Below are positions 1-8,507 of a stretch of DNA of 64,000 bases, one piece after another. The notes below the pieces were generated by a model. The model saw only the letters and a list, made by a program, of their open reading frames with translations. It was not told the DNA's origin and searched no databases. Position numbers and translations under genes: made by a program. Origin of the DNA: Nocardioides carbamazepini. GTDB lineage: Bacteria; Actinomycetota; Actinomycetes; Propionibacteriales; Nocardioidaceae. The stretch lies in the NCBI RefSeq assembly GCF_024614185.1, contig NZ_JAHTLF010000011.1:1-64000 (forward strand), given 5' to 3'. Position 1 is the stretch's first letter. The number at the start of each line of letters is the position of its first letter.

Positions 1-38
1 GGCGGGGGGGGGGGGGCGGCCCCCCCCCCCCCCCCCCC
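1..38. repeat. G-run/C-run low-complexity contig end
   Basis: A run of G with two isolated C is followed directly by a pure C-run, so the stretch can fold back on itself. It interrupts an otherwise normal ABC-transporter reading frame that is readable from about base 38-41. This looks like a contig-end or library artefact rather than biology; a genuine GC hairpin cannot be excluded from sequence alone. Confidence 0.7.
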
Positions 39-40
39 GA

Positions 41-1528
41 CTCTCCAAGACATTCCCCGGCACCCGGGCTCTCGTGGACGTCAGCTTCTCGGTCGAGCCC
101 GGTCGGTTCCACGCGCTCGTGGGCGGGAACGGGTCCGGCAAGTCGACGCTCATCAAGATCCTCGCGGGCGTGTACAGCGCCGACCGTGGCGGCTCGCTCG
201 TGGTCGGCGACCATGACGTGGACGTCGAGCGCTTGTCGCCGCGCTGGTCGCGCGACGCCGGCATCCGATTCGTCCACCAGGACCTGGGTCTGTTTCCGGA
301 GCTGACGGTGACGGAGAATGTGCTTGCCGGCAGCCCGTTCCCGCGACGGCTGGGAGGCATCGACTGGGCCGAGGCGCACCGCTCGGCGCAGCGGCTGCTC
401 GACGGGCTCGACGTCGCGGTGGACGCGCGGTCCCTGGTCCGCGACCTTCGACCCGCCGATCAGACCCTGGTCGCGGTGGCGCGTTGCCTCCGCGACCGGG
501 AGGCGGGCCAGGTCGGGCTGCTGGTCCTGGACGAGCCGACCACCCGTCTCCCGGCCGACGAGGTGGACGGCCTCCTGCAGCGGCTGCGCGCCTACAGCGC
601 GCAGGGACAGAGCATCCTCTACGTGACCCACCGCCTCGACGAGGTCCTGACCTACGCCGACACCGTGACCGTGCTGCGGGACGGTCGACATGTCAGCACC
701 CGACCCGCTGCCGGCCACGACCGCGCGAGCCTCGTCGCAGCCATCGCGGGGCACACGCCCGAGGACCGGCAGACGCAGCGGCGTACGTCGTCGGGCGAGG
801 TCGTGCTCGCGGTCGACGGCCTGAGCGGCGGCCCGTTGCGGGACGTCAGCCTCGAGATCCGCTCCGGTGAGGTCGTGGCGCTGGCCGGACTCGTCGGCAG
901 CGGCCGGACCAGCGTGATGCAGAACGTGATCGGCGCGGTCAGGCCGCGCGGCGGGACCGTCGCCGTGAAGGGTCGTCGTCTGCGCCCGGGCCACGTCGCC
1001 GACGCCATCGCCCGGGGCCTCGCGCTGGTGCCCGAGGAGCGAGTCCGCGACGCGGCCTTCCTGTCCCTGTCGCTGGCGGAGAACATCTCGGCGACGACCG
1101 TGCATCGGCACCGTCGCGGCCGATGGCTGCGCCGGGCCGACGAGCGCCGTGCGGCCGTCGCCGACATCGAGACCTACGGCATCAAGGGCGTTGCGGACGA
1201 TCCCATCGCGCGGCTCTCGGGCGGCAACCAGCAGAAGGCCGTGATGGCGCGGGCCATGAGGTCCTCGCCCGCCGTGCTGCTGCTGGACGAGCCGACCCAG
1301 GGAGTCGATGTCGGAGCCCGTGCTGACATCTACGCCCAGATCGACGCCGCGGTCGCGGGTGGCACCGGCGTGCTGCTGGCCACATCCGATCTCGACGAGC
1401 TGCTCCACCTCGCAGACCGGGTGCTGGTGCTGGCCGATGGCCGCATCACCCACCAAGCCTCCGGCCCTGAGATCAGCCGCACATGGATCTTCGACCACGT
1501 CTACCAGCACGAGAAGGCATCGACATGA
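41..1528 (+). CDS. Sugar-type (RbsA-like) ABC transporter ATP-binding protein, 5' truncated
   Basis: Duplicated ABC ATPase of the ribose/AI-2/simple-sugar importer family, energising the permease that follows. The frame is open upstream of the GTG at 74 and reads LSKTFPGTRAL, the usual start of this family, so the true start is lost in the G/C run. NBD1 has Walker A GGNGSGKST and Walker B LLVLDEPTT, but its signature region reads LRPADQTLVAVAR instead of the usual LSxAxQQ form. NBD2 has a degenerate Walker A (GLVGSGRTS), signature LSGGNQQK and Walker B LLLDEPTQGVD. Unequal halves are normal for RbsA/XylG proteins. The stop overlaps the permease start (ATGA). No substrate-binding protein is visible; it may lie upstream of the contig end. 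The catabolic genes downstream suggest the cargo could be a C5 acid or its precursor, which is inference. Confidence 0.93.
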   Translation, partial: LSKTFPGTRALVDVSFSVEPGRFHALVGGNGSGKSTLIKILAGVYSADRGGSLVVGDHDVDVERLSPRWSRDAGIRFVHQDLGLFPELTVTENVLAGSPFPRRLGGIDWAEAHRSAQRLLDGLDVAVDARSLVRDLRPADQTLVAVARCLRDREAGQVGLLVLDEPTTRLPADEVDGLLQRLRAYSAQGQSILYVTHRLDEVLTYADTVTVLRDGRHVSTRPAAGHDRASLVAAIAGHTPEDRQTQRRTSSGEVVLAVDGLSGGPLRDVSLEIRSGEVVALAGLVGSGRTSVMQNVIGAVRPRGGTVAVKGRRLRPGHVADAIARGLALVPEERVRDAAFLSLSLAENISATTVHRHRRGRWLRRADERRAAVADIETYGIKGVADDPIARLSGGNQQKAVMARAMRSSPAVLLLDEPTQGVDVGARADIYAQIDAAVAGGTGVLLATSDLDELLHLADRVLVLADGRITHQASGPEISRTWIFDHVYQHEKAST

Positions 1529-2577
1529 CGACCCAGGACAGCCGGCCACTCCTCGAGGAGCCGACCGATCAGACGCCGCCGGACATCACGGCCACAGACA
1601 CGACGACCTGGAGGTCATCGGTCCTGCGCCTGACGGAGCGCTTCGGCCTGGTGATCCTGCTCGTGGCGGTAGCGGTCTACTTCACCCTCAACCCGGCGAC
1701 GTCGGCGACCTTCCCGACGACGTCGAACGCCCGCAACATCGTGGCCAACGAGTCGGTGCTGATCCTGGTCGCCCTCGCGGCCCTGGTCCCCCTCGTCGCC
1801 CACCGGTTCGACCTGTCCGTGGGGGCGATCGTGGCATTGACCTCGATCGCCGCAGCCAAGGCGACGACCTCGATGGACCTTCCGATCCTCGTGAGCGTCG
1901 TCCTCGCGGTGGTGATCGGAGCCATTGTCGGCCTGGCCAACGGCGTCCTCATCGCCTATTTCCGCGCCAACTCCCTCGTGATCACGCTGGGCATGGCGAC
2001 GCTGCTGGGGGGAGTCGCCTCCGCCTGGTCGGGGCACCAGACGATCGTTGGCGTGCCGACCGAGCTGACGAGCTTCGGCAACGGCCTGTGGCTCGGTGTC
2101 CCACGACCTGTCTTCCTCGTCGTGGTCGTCGTCCTGGGTGTCTCGTTCCTGCTCGGCCTGACGATCTTCGGTCGACGTCTGCTGTCCGTCGGGGTCAACG
2201 AGTCCGCGGCCCACCTGGTAGGGCTCCCGGTCCAGCGAACGGTCACCCTGGCCTTCGTCGCCTCAGGGGCCTTGGCCGGGCTCGCGGGCGCCCTGCTCCT
2301 CGCCCGCACCGGCAGCGCCGCATCCGGGGTGGGTGTGGGCTACCTCCTCCCCGCGCTGGCCGCCATCTTCCTGGGTTCGACCACCATCCGGCCGGGTCGG
2401 TACACCGTCGCGGGCACGCTCGTCGGCGTGTTCTTCGTGGCCATCAGCATCAACGGTCTGACGCTCGCCGGAGCAGCCGACTGGGTCGAGCCCGCCTTCA
2501 ACGGCGGTGCGGTCATCGTGGCGGTAGCGGTGTCATCGCTGCTCACGCACCGACGTCTGACGGGAGCGTCCCGGTGA
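1525..2577 (+). CDS. ABC transporter permease, RbsC family
   Basis: Integral membrane subunit of a simple-sugar-type ABC importer, 350 aa with about eight to ten hydrophobic segments. Family marks are LSVGAIVALTS near residue 105 and the cytoplasmic coupling stretch GRRLLSVGVNESAAHLVGL near residue 215, which matches the GRxxxAIGxNxxAAxLSGI pattern of RbsC-like permeases. The ATG at 1525 was chosen because it overlaps the ATPase stop as ATGA and has GAGAAGG at 1511-1517; an in-frame upstream start at 1483 would overlap the ATPase by 45 bases and lacks such a site. A single permease gene implies a homodimer. The substrate is unknown. Confidence 0.92.
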   Translation: MTTQDSRPLLEEPTDQTPPDITATDTTTWRSSVLRLTERFGLVILLVAVAVYFTLNPATSATFPTTSNARNIVANESVLILVALAALVPLVAHRFDLSVGAIVALTSIAAAKATTSMDLPILVSVVLAVVIGAIVGLANGVLIAYFRANSLVITLGMATLLGGVASAWSGHQTIVGVPTELTSFGNGLWLGVPRPVFLVVVVVLGVSFLLGLTIFGRRLLSVGVNESAAHLVGLPVQRTVTLAFVASGALAGLAGALLLARTGSAASGVGVGYLLPALAAIFLGSTTIRPGRYTVAGTLVGVFFVAISINGLTLAGAADWVEPAFNGGAVIVAVAVSSLLTHRRLTGASR

Positions 2578-3734
2578 TGGCTTCTCACGAGCTGAGCTCT
2601 GACGAGAGCGAGATCGTCGCGCTCGTGCGTGACTGGGTCGACCGAGAGGTCAAGCCGGTCGTCCGGGAGCTGGAGCACGCCAACACCTACCCGGAGGCGC
2701 TCATCGAGCAGATGAAGCAGATGGGCATCTACGGGCTGGCGATCCCCGAGCCGTGGAACGACACGGGAGTCAGCGTGCCGTGCTACGCCGCGGTGACCGA
2801 GGAGCTCGCGCGCGGATGGATGAGCCTGGCCGGTGCGATGGGTGGTCACAGCGTCGTGGCAAAGCTGCTGGTCGATCACGGAACGCAGGAGCAGAAGGAT
2901 CGCTACCTGCCGCGCATGGCGACAGGTGAGATCCGCGCGACGATGGCCCTGACCGAGTCCGGTGGAGGATCGGACCTGCAGGCGATACGTACCACGGCCC
3001 GCCGAGACGGCGACGCGTATGTCGTCAACGGGTCGAAGACGTGGATCTCGAACGCGCGGCGCTCCCAGCTCGTCGCACTGCTCTGCCGCACCGATCCGGC
3101 GGCCGAGCCGGCGCACCGGGGCATCAGCATCCTGCTGGTCGAGAAGGGGCCCGGGTTCGAGGTGTCGCGAGACCTGCCGAAGCTCGGCTACAAGGGAGTC
3201 GAGAGCTGCGAGCTGTCGTTCGACGACTTCCGGACCCCGCGGAGCAGCCTGCTGGGCACGATCGAGGGGCACGGTTTCGCGCAGATGATGCGGGGGCTCG
3301 AGATCGGGCGGATCCAGGTGGCCTCTCGCGCGCTGGGCGTCGGTGCGGCCGCACTCGAGGACGCCCTGCGGTACAGCCAGGAGCGCGAGAGCTTCGGCCG
3401 GCCCATCTGGCAGCACCAGTCGATCGGGCACTACCTGGCCGACATGGCCACGCAGCTCATGGCGGCGCGCCAGCTCGTCCAGTACGCCGCACGCTGCTTC
3501 GAGTCCGGGCGGCGAAGCGACATGGAGGCGGGGATGGCCAAGCTCTTCGCCTCCGAGGTGGCCATGAAGATCGCGCTCGACGCGGTGCGCATCCACGGCG
3601 GCTACGGGTACTCCACGGAGTACGACGTCGAGCGCTACTTCCGCGACGCGCCGCTCATGATCGTGGGCGAGGGCACCAACGAGATCCAGAAGAACGTCAT
3701 CGCCCGCCAGCTCGTCCAACGGAACGCGACGTGA
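2577..3734 (+). CDS. Acyl-CoA dehydrogenase
   Basis: FAD-dependent acyl-CoA dehydrogenase of 385 aa. The three family domains are present: N-terminal helical domain, middle beta domain with MALTESGGGSDL around residue 125, and C-terminal helical domain with RESFGRPIWQHQ, HGGYGYSTEY and the EGTNEIQ segment that usually carries the catalytic Glu. The ATG at 2577 overlaps the permease stop by one base (a GTG at 2574 is also in frame). Genes for a CitE-like lyase, CoA-transferase and hydratase follow, so a branched C4-C5 acyl-CoA such as methylsuccinyl-CoA is a sensible substrate. An acyl-CoA dehydrogenase gene also accompanies itaconate-degradation genes in Pseudomonas. The substrate is inferred. 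Confidence 0.9.
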   Translation: MASHELSSDESEIVALVRDWVDREVKPVVRELEHANTYPEALIEQMKQMGIYGLAIPEPWNDTGVSVPCYAAVTEELARGWMSLAGAMGGHSVVAKLLVDHGTQEQKDRYLPRMATGEIRATMALTESGGGSDLQAIRTTARRDGDAYVVNGSKTWISNARRSQLVALLCRTDPAAEPAHRGISILLVEKGPGFEVSRDLPKLGYKGVESCELSFDDFRTPRSSLLGTIEGHGFAQMMRGLEIGRIQVASRALGVGAAALEDALRYSQERESFGRPIWQHQSIGHYLADMATQLMAARQLVQYAARCFESGRRSDMEAGMAKLFASEVAMKIALDAVRIHGGYGYSTEYDVERYFRDAPLMIVGEGTNEIQKNVIARQLVQRNAT

Positions 3735-4537
3735 CCGGCACGGTCGGCCGGACCTGGCTGTTCGTCCCTGGCACGACCCCGCAGCGGTTCGCGCGGGCGG
3801 CGGCATCGGGGGCCGACGAGGTCGTGCTCGACCTGGAGGATGCTGTCGCCGTCGACGCAAAGCCGTTCGCCCGCGCCGCGGCCGCGACCTGGCTCTCCGG
3901 CGAGGGGCGGGCCTGGGTACGGGTCAACGCGATGGGCACGCCGTGGCACGACGACGACGTCACCGCGCTCGTCAACCTGCCCGGCCTGGCGGGCCTGGTC
4001 GTGCCGAAGGCCGAGGACCCGGTGGCACTCGCGGCACTGGCCGGCAGCCTGCCTGCGGGCCTGCCTCTCGTCGCGCTCGTGGAATCCGCTGTGGGGGTCC
4101 ATCGTGCCGTCGAGATCGCCCAGGCGAAGGGGGTGGGAAGGCTGGCGTTCGGCTCGCTCGACTTCGCGGTCGACGTCCGCGCCGACCACACGGAGAACGC
4201 CCTGCTTCTCGCCCGCAGCACGCTCGTGCTCGCCTCGCGCGTTGCCGGACTGCCCGCGCCGATCGACGGCGTGACGACGTCGGTGGACGACGGCGGCCTG
4301 GTCGCCGCCGACGCGCGGCGAGCTGCCGTGCTGGGCTTCGGCGGCAAGCTCTGCATCCACCCGGCCCAGCTCGAGCCGGTTGCTCGCGCGTTCGCCCCCA
4401 GTGAGCAGCAACTCGACTGGGCGCGTGCGGTCGTCGCGGCGGCCTCGACCTCGGTCGGCGCCGTGTTCGCCGGCCCCGACGGCCACATGATCGACAAGCC
4501 CGTGATCGATCACGCCCACGCGATCCTGCGGGCCTGA
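3731..4537 (+). CDS. CitE-like CoA-ester lyase (HpcH/HpaI family; citramalyl/malyl-CoA lyase-like)
   Basis: A 268-aa TIM-barrel lyase of the CitE/Mcl group, expected to cleave a 3-hydroxyacyl-CoA such as citramalyl-CoA to pyruvate and acetyl-CoA. Visible marks: RTWLFVPGTTPQRF at the N-terminus, DEVVLDLEDAV (metal/phosphate loop), RVNAMGTPW, LVVPKAED, the metal-binding Glu in LVALVESAVGV, GSLDFAVD, and GGKLCIHPAQL. The GTG start at 3731 overlaps the preceding TGA (GTGA). With the CoA-transferase and MaoC-like hydratase downstream it completes activation, hydration and cleavage of itaconate or mesaconate. The exact substrate stereochemistry cannot be read from sequence. Confidence 0.88.
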   Translation: MTGTVGRTWLFVPGTTPQRFARAAASGADEVVLDLEDAVAVDAKPFARAAAATWLSGEGRAWVRVNAMGTPWHDDDVTALVNLPGLAGLVVPKAEDPVALAALAGSLPAGLPLVALVESAVGVHRAVEIAQAKGVGRLAFGSLDFAVDVRADHTENALLLARSTLVLASRVAGLPAPIDGVTTSVDDGGLVAADARRAAVLGFGGKLCIHPAQLEPVARAFAPSEQQLDWARAVVAAASTSVGAVFAGPDGHMIDKPVIDHAHAILRA

Positions 4538-4554
4538 CCACGAGAGGTTCACGC

Positions 4555-5709
4555 ATGCTTCCGTTGGAGGGCATCACCGTCGTCTCGCTCGAGCAGGCCG
4601 TCGCGGCGCCGTTCGCGACACGTCAACTCGCCGACCTGGGCGCCCGGGTCATCAAGGTCGAGCGTCCGGGTGACGGCGACTTCGCTCGGCACTACGACCG
4701 CAGCGTCCACGGCCAGTCGAGCTACTTCGTGTGGCTCAACCGCGGCAAGGAGTCGATCGAGCTCGATGTGAAGGACCCCGAGGACCGCGCCGTGCTCGAT
4801 GCCATGATCGCGGCGGCCGACGTCGTGGTGCAGAACCTCGCCCCCGGCGCCGTCGAGCGCCTCGGCCTCGACGCCGCTTCGCTGCGCGCCGAACGACCGG
4901 AGCTGGTGCACTGCTCGATCTCCGGGTACGGCGACACGGGTCCGTATCGCAGCAAGAAGGCCTACGACCTGTTGGTGCAGTGCGAGACCGGGCTGCTCAT
5001 GACCACCGGAACGCCGGAGACGCCGAGCAAGGTGGGCATCTCGATCGCGGACATCGCGACGGGCATGTACGCGTACTCCGGGATCCTCACCGGGCTCCTG
5101 CGCCGAGCGAAGCACGGAGCGGGTACGACGGTCGCGATCGCGATGATCGACGCGCTCGGGGAGTGGATGAGCCAGCCGGTTTACCACGCCCTCCACGACG
5201 GCGGCGTCACGCGTCGCACCGGCGCCAAGCACGCGTCGATATCTCCGTATGGCCCCTACGTCACGGGCGACGGTGATCGGGTCTTCCTCGGGGTCCAGAA
5301 CGACCGGGAGTGGACGCGGTTCTGTGTCGAGGTCCTCGAGCGCCCCGCGCTCGCCGACGACCCGAGGTTCAGGAGCAACCCTGAGCGGGTGGCGAACGAC
5401 GAGGAGCTCACTCCGATCGTCACCGGAGCGTTCGCCACCCTCGACGCGGAGGAGGTCGTCGACCGACTGGACGCCGCGGGCATCGCCTGCGCAAGGCTCC
5501 GCTCCCCGTCCGAGATGGCGACGCACCCTCAGCTGCTGGCCCGAGACCGGTGGCGCGATGTCACCACCCCGGGCGGCGTCGTACGTTCGATGCTGCCGCC
5601 CGTCGTCCTGGACGACCTCGACGTCCCCATGGGTGCCGTCCCTGAGCTGGGCGGGCAGAATGCCGCCCTGCGGGCCGAGTTCGCGGTGACCGAGGTGAAC
5701 CCGGCATGA
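4555..5709 (+). CDS. Class III CoA-transferase (CaiB/BaiF family)
   Basis: A 384-aa CoA-transferase that would move CoA from a donor such as succinyl-CoA to a free acid. The N-terminus LEGITVVSLEQAVAAPFATR, GARVIKVERPG, NRGKESIELD and SGYGDTGPY are hallmarks of the formyl-CoA/carnitine CoA-transferase family. The catalytic Asp is expected in AYDLLVQCETGLL (about residue 140), and GGGV/GG-type loops follow. The length is close to family average. It lies 17 bases after the lyase and overlaps the hydratase by 4 bases, so it is co-transcribed. Itaconate or mesaconate CoA-transferase is the favoured role on context. Confidence 0.9.
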   Translation: MLPLEGITVVSLEQAVAAPFATRQLADLGARVIKVERPGDGDFARHYDRSVHGQSSYFVWLNRGKESIELDVKDPEDRAVLDAMIAAADVVVQNLAPGAVERLGLDAASLRAERPELVHCSISGYGDTGPYRSKKAYDLLVQCETGLLMTTGTPETPSKVGISIADIATGMYAYSGILTGLLRRAKHGAGTTVAIAMIDALGEWMSQPVYHALHDGGVTRRTGAKHASISPYGPYVTGDGDRVFLGVQNDREWTRFCVEVLERPALADDPRFRSNPERVANDEELTPIVTGAFATLDAEEVVDRLDAAGIACARLRSPSEMATHPQLLARDRWRDVTTPGGVVRSMLPPVVLDDLDVPMGAVPELGGQNAALRAEFAVTEVNPA

Positions 5710-6545
5710 CCGCGCCGCTCTCGGGTCTGTTCCGTAGCGAGGTGCTCCAGCCCGAGCCTGCGCTCGCCTTGGCCGGCCTCCTGGACGTGGCCGAGCCCGA
5801 CCTGGAGCGGGACGGTCTGCCGCTGCTGTGGCACTGGCTCTACCTTCTCGAGCGTCCGGTCCAGGCCGACCTCGGCGAGGACGGCCACCCGGTCCGTGGG
5901 GTGATCCCTGCTCCACCGGGCCCTGGGCGACGTCGGATGTGGGCAGGGGGGCGGGTGACGAGCCTGCGTCCCCTACGAGTGGGGGTCGTGACGAGTCGCC
6001 GTACCGAGGTCGTCTCCTCGACCGACAAGGTGGGACGCAGCGGTCGACTGACGCTCGTCGTCGTGCGTCACACGATCCGGCAGGAGGGCGTCGACGCCGT
6101 CGTCGAGGAGCAGGAGATCGTCTACCGAGACGCGGCTCGACCGTCTGTGCCGCCGACACCCGAGGAGGTCGATGACATCGGCCTTGCGGAAGGAGAGTGG
6201 CGCGTCCCGATCGACCCGCCGCTCTTGTTCCGGTTCTCCGCCCTGACCTACAACGCTCACCGGATCCACTACGACCGCGACTATGCACGCGATGTCGAGG
6301 GCTACGCCGGCCTCGTCACCCACGGGCCCCTGCAGGCGATCGCGATGGCGGAGGCTGCGCGTCGGCTGGGCGTGGTCGGTCGAGCGATCGCCTATCGCTT
6401 GGTCTCACCCCTCCTGGACCACCAAGGTCTCGTCGTCTCGCCGCCGGCAGGAGGCGACGAGCTGCGCTTCTCGGTCCGCGATCGTTCCGGCCGTACGACG
6501 GCGCGGAGCCTGATCGAGCCGGGTCCTGCGGCCCGCCGGGGGTAG
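5706..6545 (+). CDS. MaoC/FAS1-like dehydratase (itaconyl-CoA or mesaconyl-CoA hydratase-like)
   Basis: A 279-aa double-hotdog hydratase. The N-terminal half resembles FAS1-like dehydratases (LPLLWHWLYLLERPVQADLGEDGHP, RMWAGGRV), and the C-terminal half carries RFSALTYNAHRIHYDRDYAR followed by YAGLVTHGPLQAI, the usual hydratase-2-like active site. This architecture is that of mesaconyl-C4-CoA hydratase and itaconyl-CoA hydratase. It overlaps the CoA-transferase by 4 bases and is the last gene of the operon, followed by a hairpin at 6544-6567. Inferred role: hydrate itaconyl-CoA or mesaconyl-CoA to citramalyl-CoA for the CitE-like lyase. Confidence 0.85.
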   Translation: MTAPLSGLFRSEVLQPEPALALAGLLDVAEPDLERDGLPLLWHWLYLLERPVQADLGEDGHPVRGVIPAPPGPGRRRMWAGGRVTSLRPLRVGVVTSRRTEVVSSTDKVGRSGRLTLVVVRHTIRQEGVDAVVEEQEIVYRDAARPSVPPTPEEVDDIGLAEGEWRVPIDPPLLFRFSALTYNAHRIHYDRDYARDVEGYAGLVTHGPLQAIAMAEAARRLGVVGRAIAYRLVSPLLDHQGLVVSPPAGGDELRFSVRDRSGRTTARSLIEPGPAARRG

Positions 6546-6567
6546 GTCCGGGCTGTCGGCCGGACCT
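6544..6567 (+). terminator. Hairpin terminator after the C5-acid operon
   Basis: Perfect 8-bp inverted repeat (AGGTCCGG / CCGGACCT) with an 8-base loop. It begins inside the stop codon of the hydratase gene and lies just before the convergent gene that ends at 6582. No U-tract, as is common in high-GC actinobacteria. Confidence 0.5.
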
Positions 6568-6581
6568 TCCGACGACCAGCC

Positions 6582-7313
6582 CTAGGCGAGCCGGCCGCCG
6601 GCCTCGCGGTGGTGGTTGAGGACCGCGATCTTCTGCCAGATCTTGCGCTCCAGCGACACCGTCAGCGTCTCGACGGTGCTGACCGTGTCCAGCACCACCG
6701 GGTCGCGGGACGCCTCGGCGCACAGCGCGGCGGTCTTGCCGATCAGGCTCAGCAGCTCCGAGCAGTAGTCGAGGTAGTGCTCGAGCTGGTCGGTGGTGAG
6801 GTCCATCGGGATGCTCGCGTCCGTGGGCGTGAACTCCGATCGGAGCCGCTCGGGGTCCTTGGTCAGCTGGTGCATGTCGACGATGTGGGCCAGCGACCGC
6901 AGCCGGTGGAGCAGCTCGAGCAGGCTCGAGCGCTGCAGCCGCTCCGGGACGGAGTAGAGGAACCAGATCGCCAGGGCCGCGAAGACCAGGTCGTTGACCG
7001 CGCTCTCCAGCAGCGGGATCCAGGCCAGGCCGTCGTCAGGAGCGTCGGCGACGGCCGCCCGGACGGCGAGCGCCATCACCGTGGTCGTGATCGCGAGCAC
7101 CGCGACAATGCCGACGCGCGACAGCGGACGCAGCCACGACCGGCGGCCCCGGGCCGTGGCCGTCGACGAGTCCACGGTCTCCACGAGGCTCGCCAGCTCG
7201 CCGACGACCCGATGGAGCCCGCGGCCGGGGAAGCGCGCCTCGATCCGCTGCTCCAGGCGGCGCACGGTGGCCAGCACCGGCGCGGCCTGGACCTTCTCGA
7301 ACGGGGACGGCAC
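6582..7313 (-). CDS. Two-TM hypothetical membrane protein
   Basis: Unrecognised 243-aa protein starting from GTG at 7313. A basic N-terminal region of about 65 residues precedes two hydrophobic segments (about residues 67-90 and 105-125: VGIVAVLAITTTVMALAV and VNDLVFAALAIWFLY). A long soluble, helix-rich C-terminal region follows, with several LxxL heptad-like stretches. It is convergent with the C5-acid operon and divergent from the RlmC gene. Coding is supported by strong third-position GC bias and a clean frame. No function can be assigned. Confidence 0.75.
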   Translation of the reverse strand: MPSPFEKVQAAPVLATVRRLEQRIEARFPGRGLHRVVGELASLVETVDSSTATARGRRSWLRPLSRVGIVAVLAITTTVMALAVRAAVADAPDDGLAWIPLLESAVNDLVFAALAIWFLYSVPERLQRSSLLELLHRLRSLAHIVDMHQLTKDPERLRSEFTPTDASIPMDLTTDQLEHYLDYCSELLSLIGKTAALCAEASRDPVVLDTVSTVETLTVSLERKIWQKIAVLNHHREAGGRLA

Positions 7314-7346
7314 GGCCGCAGCCTAGTGCCCACCTATCCTGGAGCC

Positions 7347-8507
7347 ATGGGTCTCGCCGTGCTCGACTGCGCCCACTTCGCAGCGGGGGAGTGCCGGTCC
7401 TGCACCTGGCTCGGACAGCGGTACGACGACCAGCTGGCCGCGAAGCAGGCCGCGGCCCGCGCGCTCGTCGATCGGCCCGGCCTCACCTGGCTGCCCCCGG
7501 TGACCAGCCCGGCGGCCGGGTTCCGCAACAAGGCGAAGATGGTCGTGGGCGGCACCGCGGACGACCCGACGCTCGGGATCCTCGGGCCGGACGGCGCCGG
7601 GGTCGACCTGCGCGACTGCGCCCTGCACCTGCCGGGGATCGTGGCCGCCCTCCCGGTGCTGGCCGACCTGGTGCGCCGCGCCGACCTGACGCCGTACGAC
7701 GTGGCGTCCACGGCGCCGGTGAGCCGGCGCGGAGAGCTCAAGCACCTGCTCGTCACGGAGTCGCCCGACGGGGAGCTGATGGTGCGCCTCGTGGTGCGCT
7801 CCACGGCCGTCGAGGCGCGGGTCCGCAAGCACCTCGCCTGGTTGCGCGACGCACTGCCGCAGGCCCGGGTGGTAACGCTCAACGTCCAGCCGGAGCACCG
7901 GGCGGTCCTCGAGGGCGAGCGCGAGGTCGTCCTCACCGAGGCCGAGACCCTGCCCATGCGGCTGGGCGGGGTGACGCTGCACCTGCGCCCACGCAGCTTC
8001 TTCCAGACCAACACCACGGTCGCCGCGGCGCTCTATCGCGAGGCCGCGGCCTGGGTCGCCGACCTCGCGCCGAGCCGCCTGGTGGACCTGTACTGCGGCG
8101 TCGGCGGGTTCGCGCTGCACCTCGCCGCGCCCGGCCGGCGGGTGACCGGCATCGAGATCAGCGCCGACGCGGTCGCCAGCGCGGAGCGCTCACGCGACGA
8201 GGCCGGCCTGCCCGGCACCGTCGACTTCGCGGTCGGCGACGCCACCGCCGCGGAGCACGCCACGCTCCTCGCGGAGGCCGACCTGGTCGTGGTGAACCCG
8301 CCGCGGCGCGGTCTCGGCCACGAGCTCTCCCGCCGGCTGGAGGAGTCGGGTGCCGCGCACGTCCTCTACTCCAGCTGCAACCCGCAGACCCTGGCGCGCG
8401 ACCTCGCCGACCTGGCGTCGTACCGGCCGGTGCGGGCATGCGTGCTCGACATGTTCCCGCAGACCCCGCACGCCGAGGTGCTGGTGCTGCTTCAGCGCAG
8501 CGAGTAG
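7347..8507 (+). CDS. rlmC: 23S rRNA (uracil-C5)-methyltransferase, RlmC/RumB type
   Basis: SAM-dependent tRNA/rRNA uracil-C5 methyltransferase of 386 aa. An N-terminal cysteine set (C-x7-C-x2-C within CAHFAAGECRSC, and a further Cys in DLRDCALHL) fits the 4Fe-4S cluster of RlmC/RlmD. The SAM-binding motif is LVDLYCGVGGFALHLA, the substrate motif VVVNPPRRG, and the catalytic Cys lies in YSSCNPQTLARDL. There is no long N-terminal TRAM domain, which favours RlmC over RlmD. ATG 7347 follows GGAG at 7341. The 3' end overlaps the convergent trhA gene by 16 bases. Confidence 0.9.
   Translation: MGLAVLDCAHFAAGECRSCTWLGQRYDDQLAAKQAAARALVDRPGLTWLPPVTSPAAGFRNKAKMVVGGTADDPTLGILGPDGAGVDLRDCALHLPGIVAALPVLADLVRRADLTPYDVASTAPVSRRGELKHLLVTESPDGELMVRLVVRSTAVEARVRKHLAWLRDALPQARVVTLNVQPEHRAVLEGEREVVLTEAETLPMRLGGVTLHLRPRSFFQTNTTVAAALYREAAAWVADLAPSRLVDLYCGVGGFALHLAAPGRRVTGIEISADAVASAERSRDEAGLPGTVDFAVGDATAAEHATLLAEADLVVVNPPRRGLGHELSRRLEESGAAHVLYSSCNPQTLARDLADLASYRPVRACVLDMFPQTPHAEVLVLLQRSE

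Noticed and set aside
1308..2576. Long N-terminal extension of the acyl-CoA dehydrogenase frame
   Set aside because: It overlaps the ABC ATPase and permease and encodes an Arg/Pro-rich sequence without homology; the family start fits 2577.
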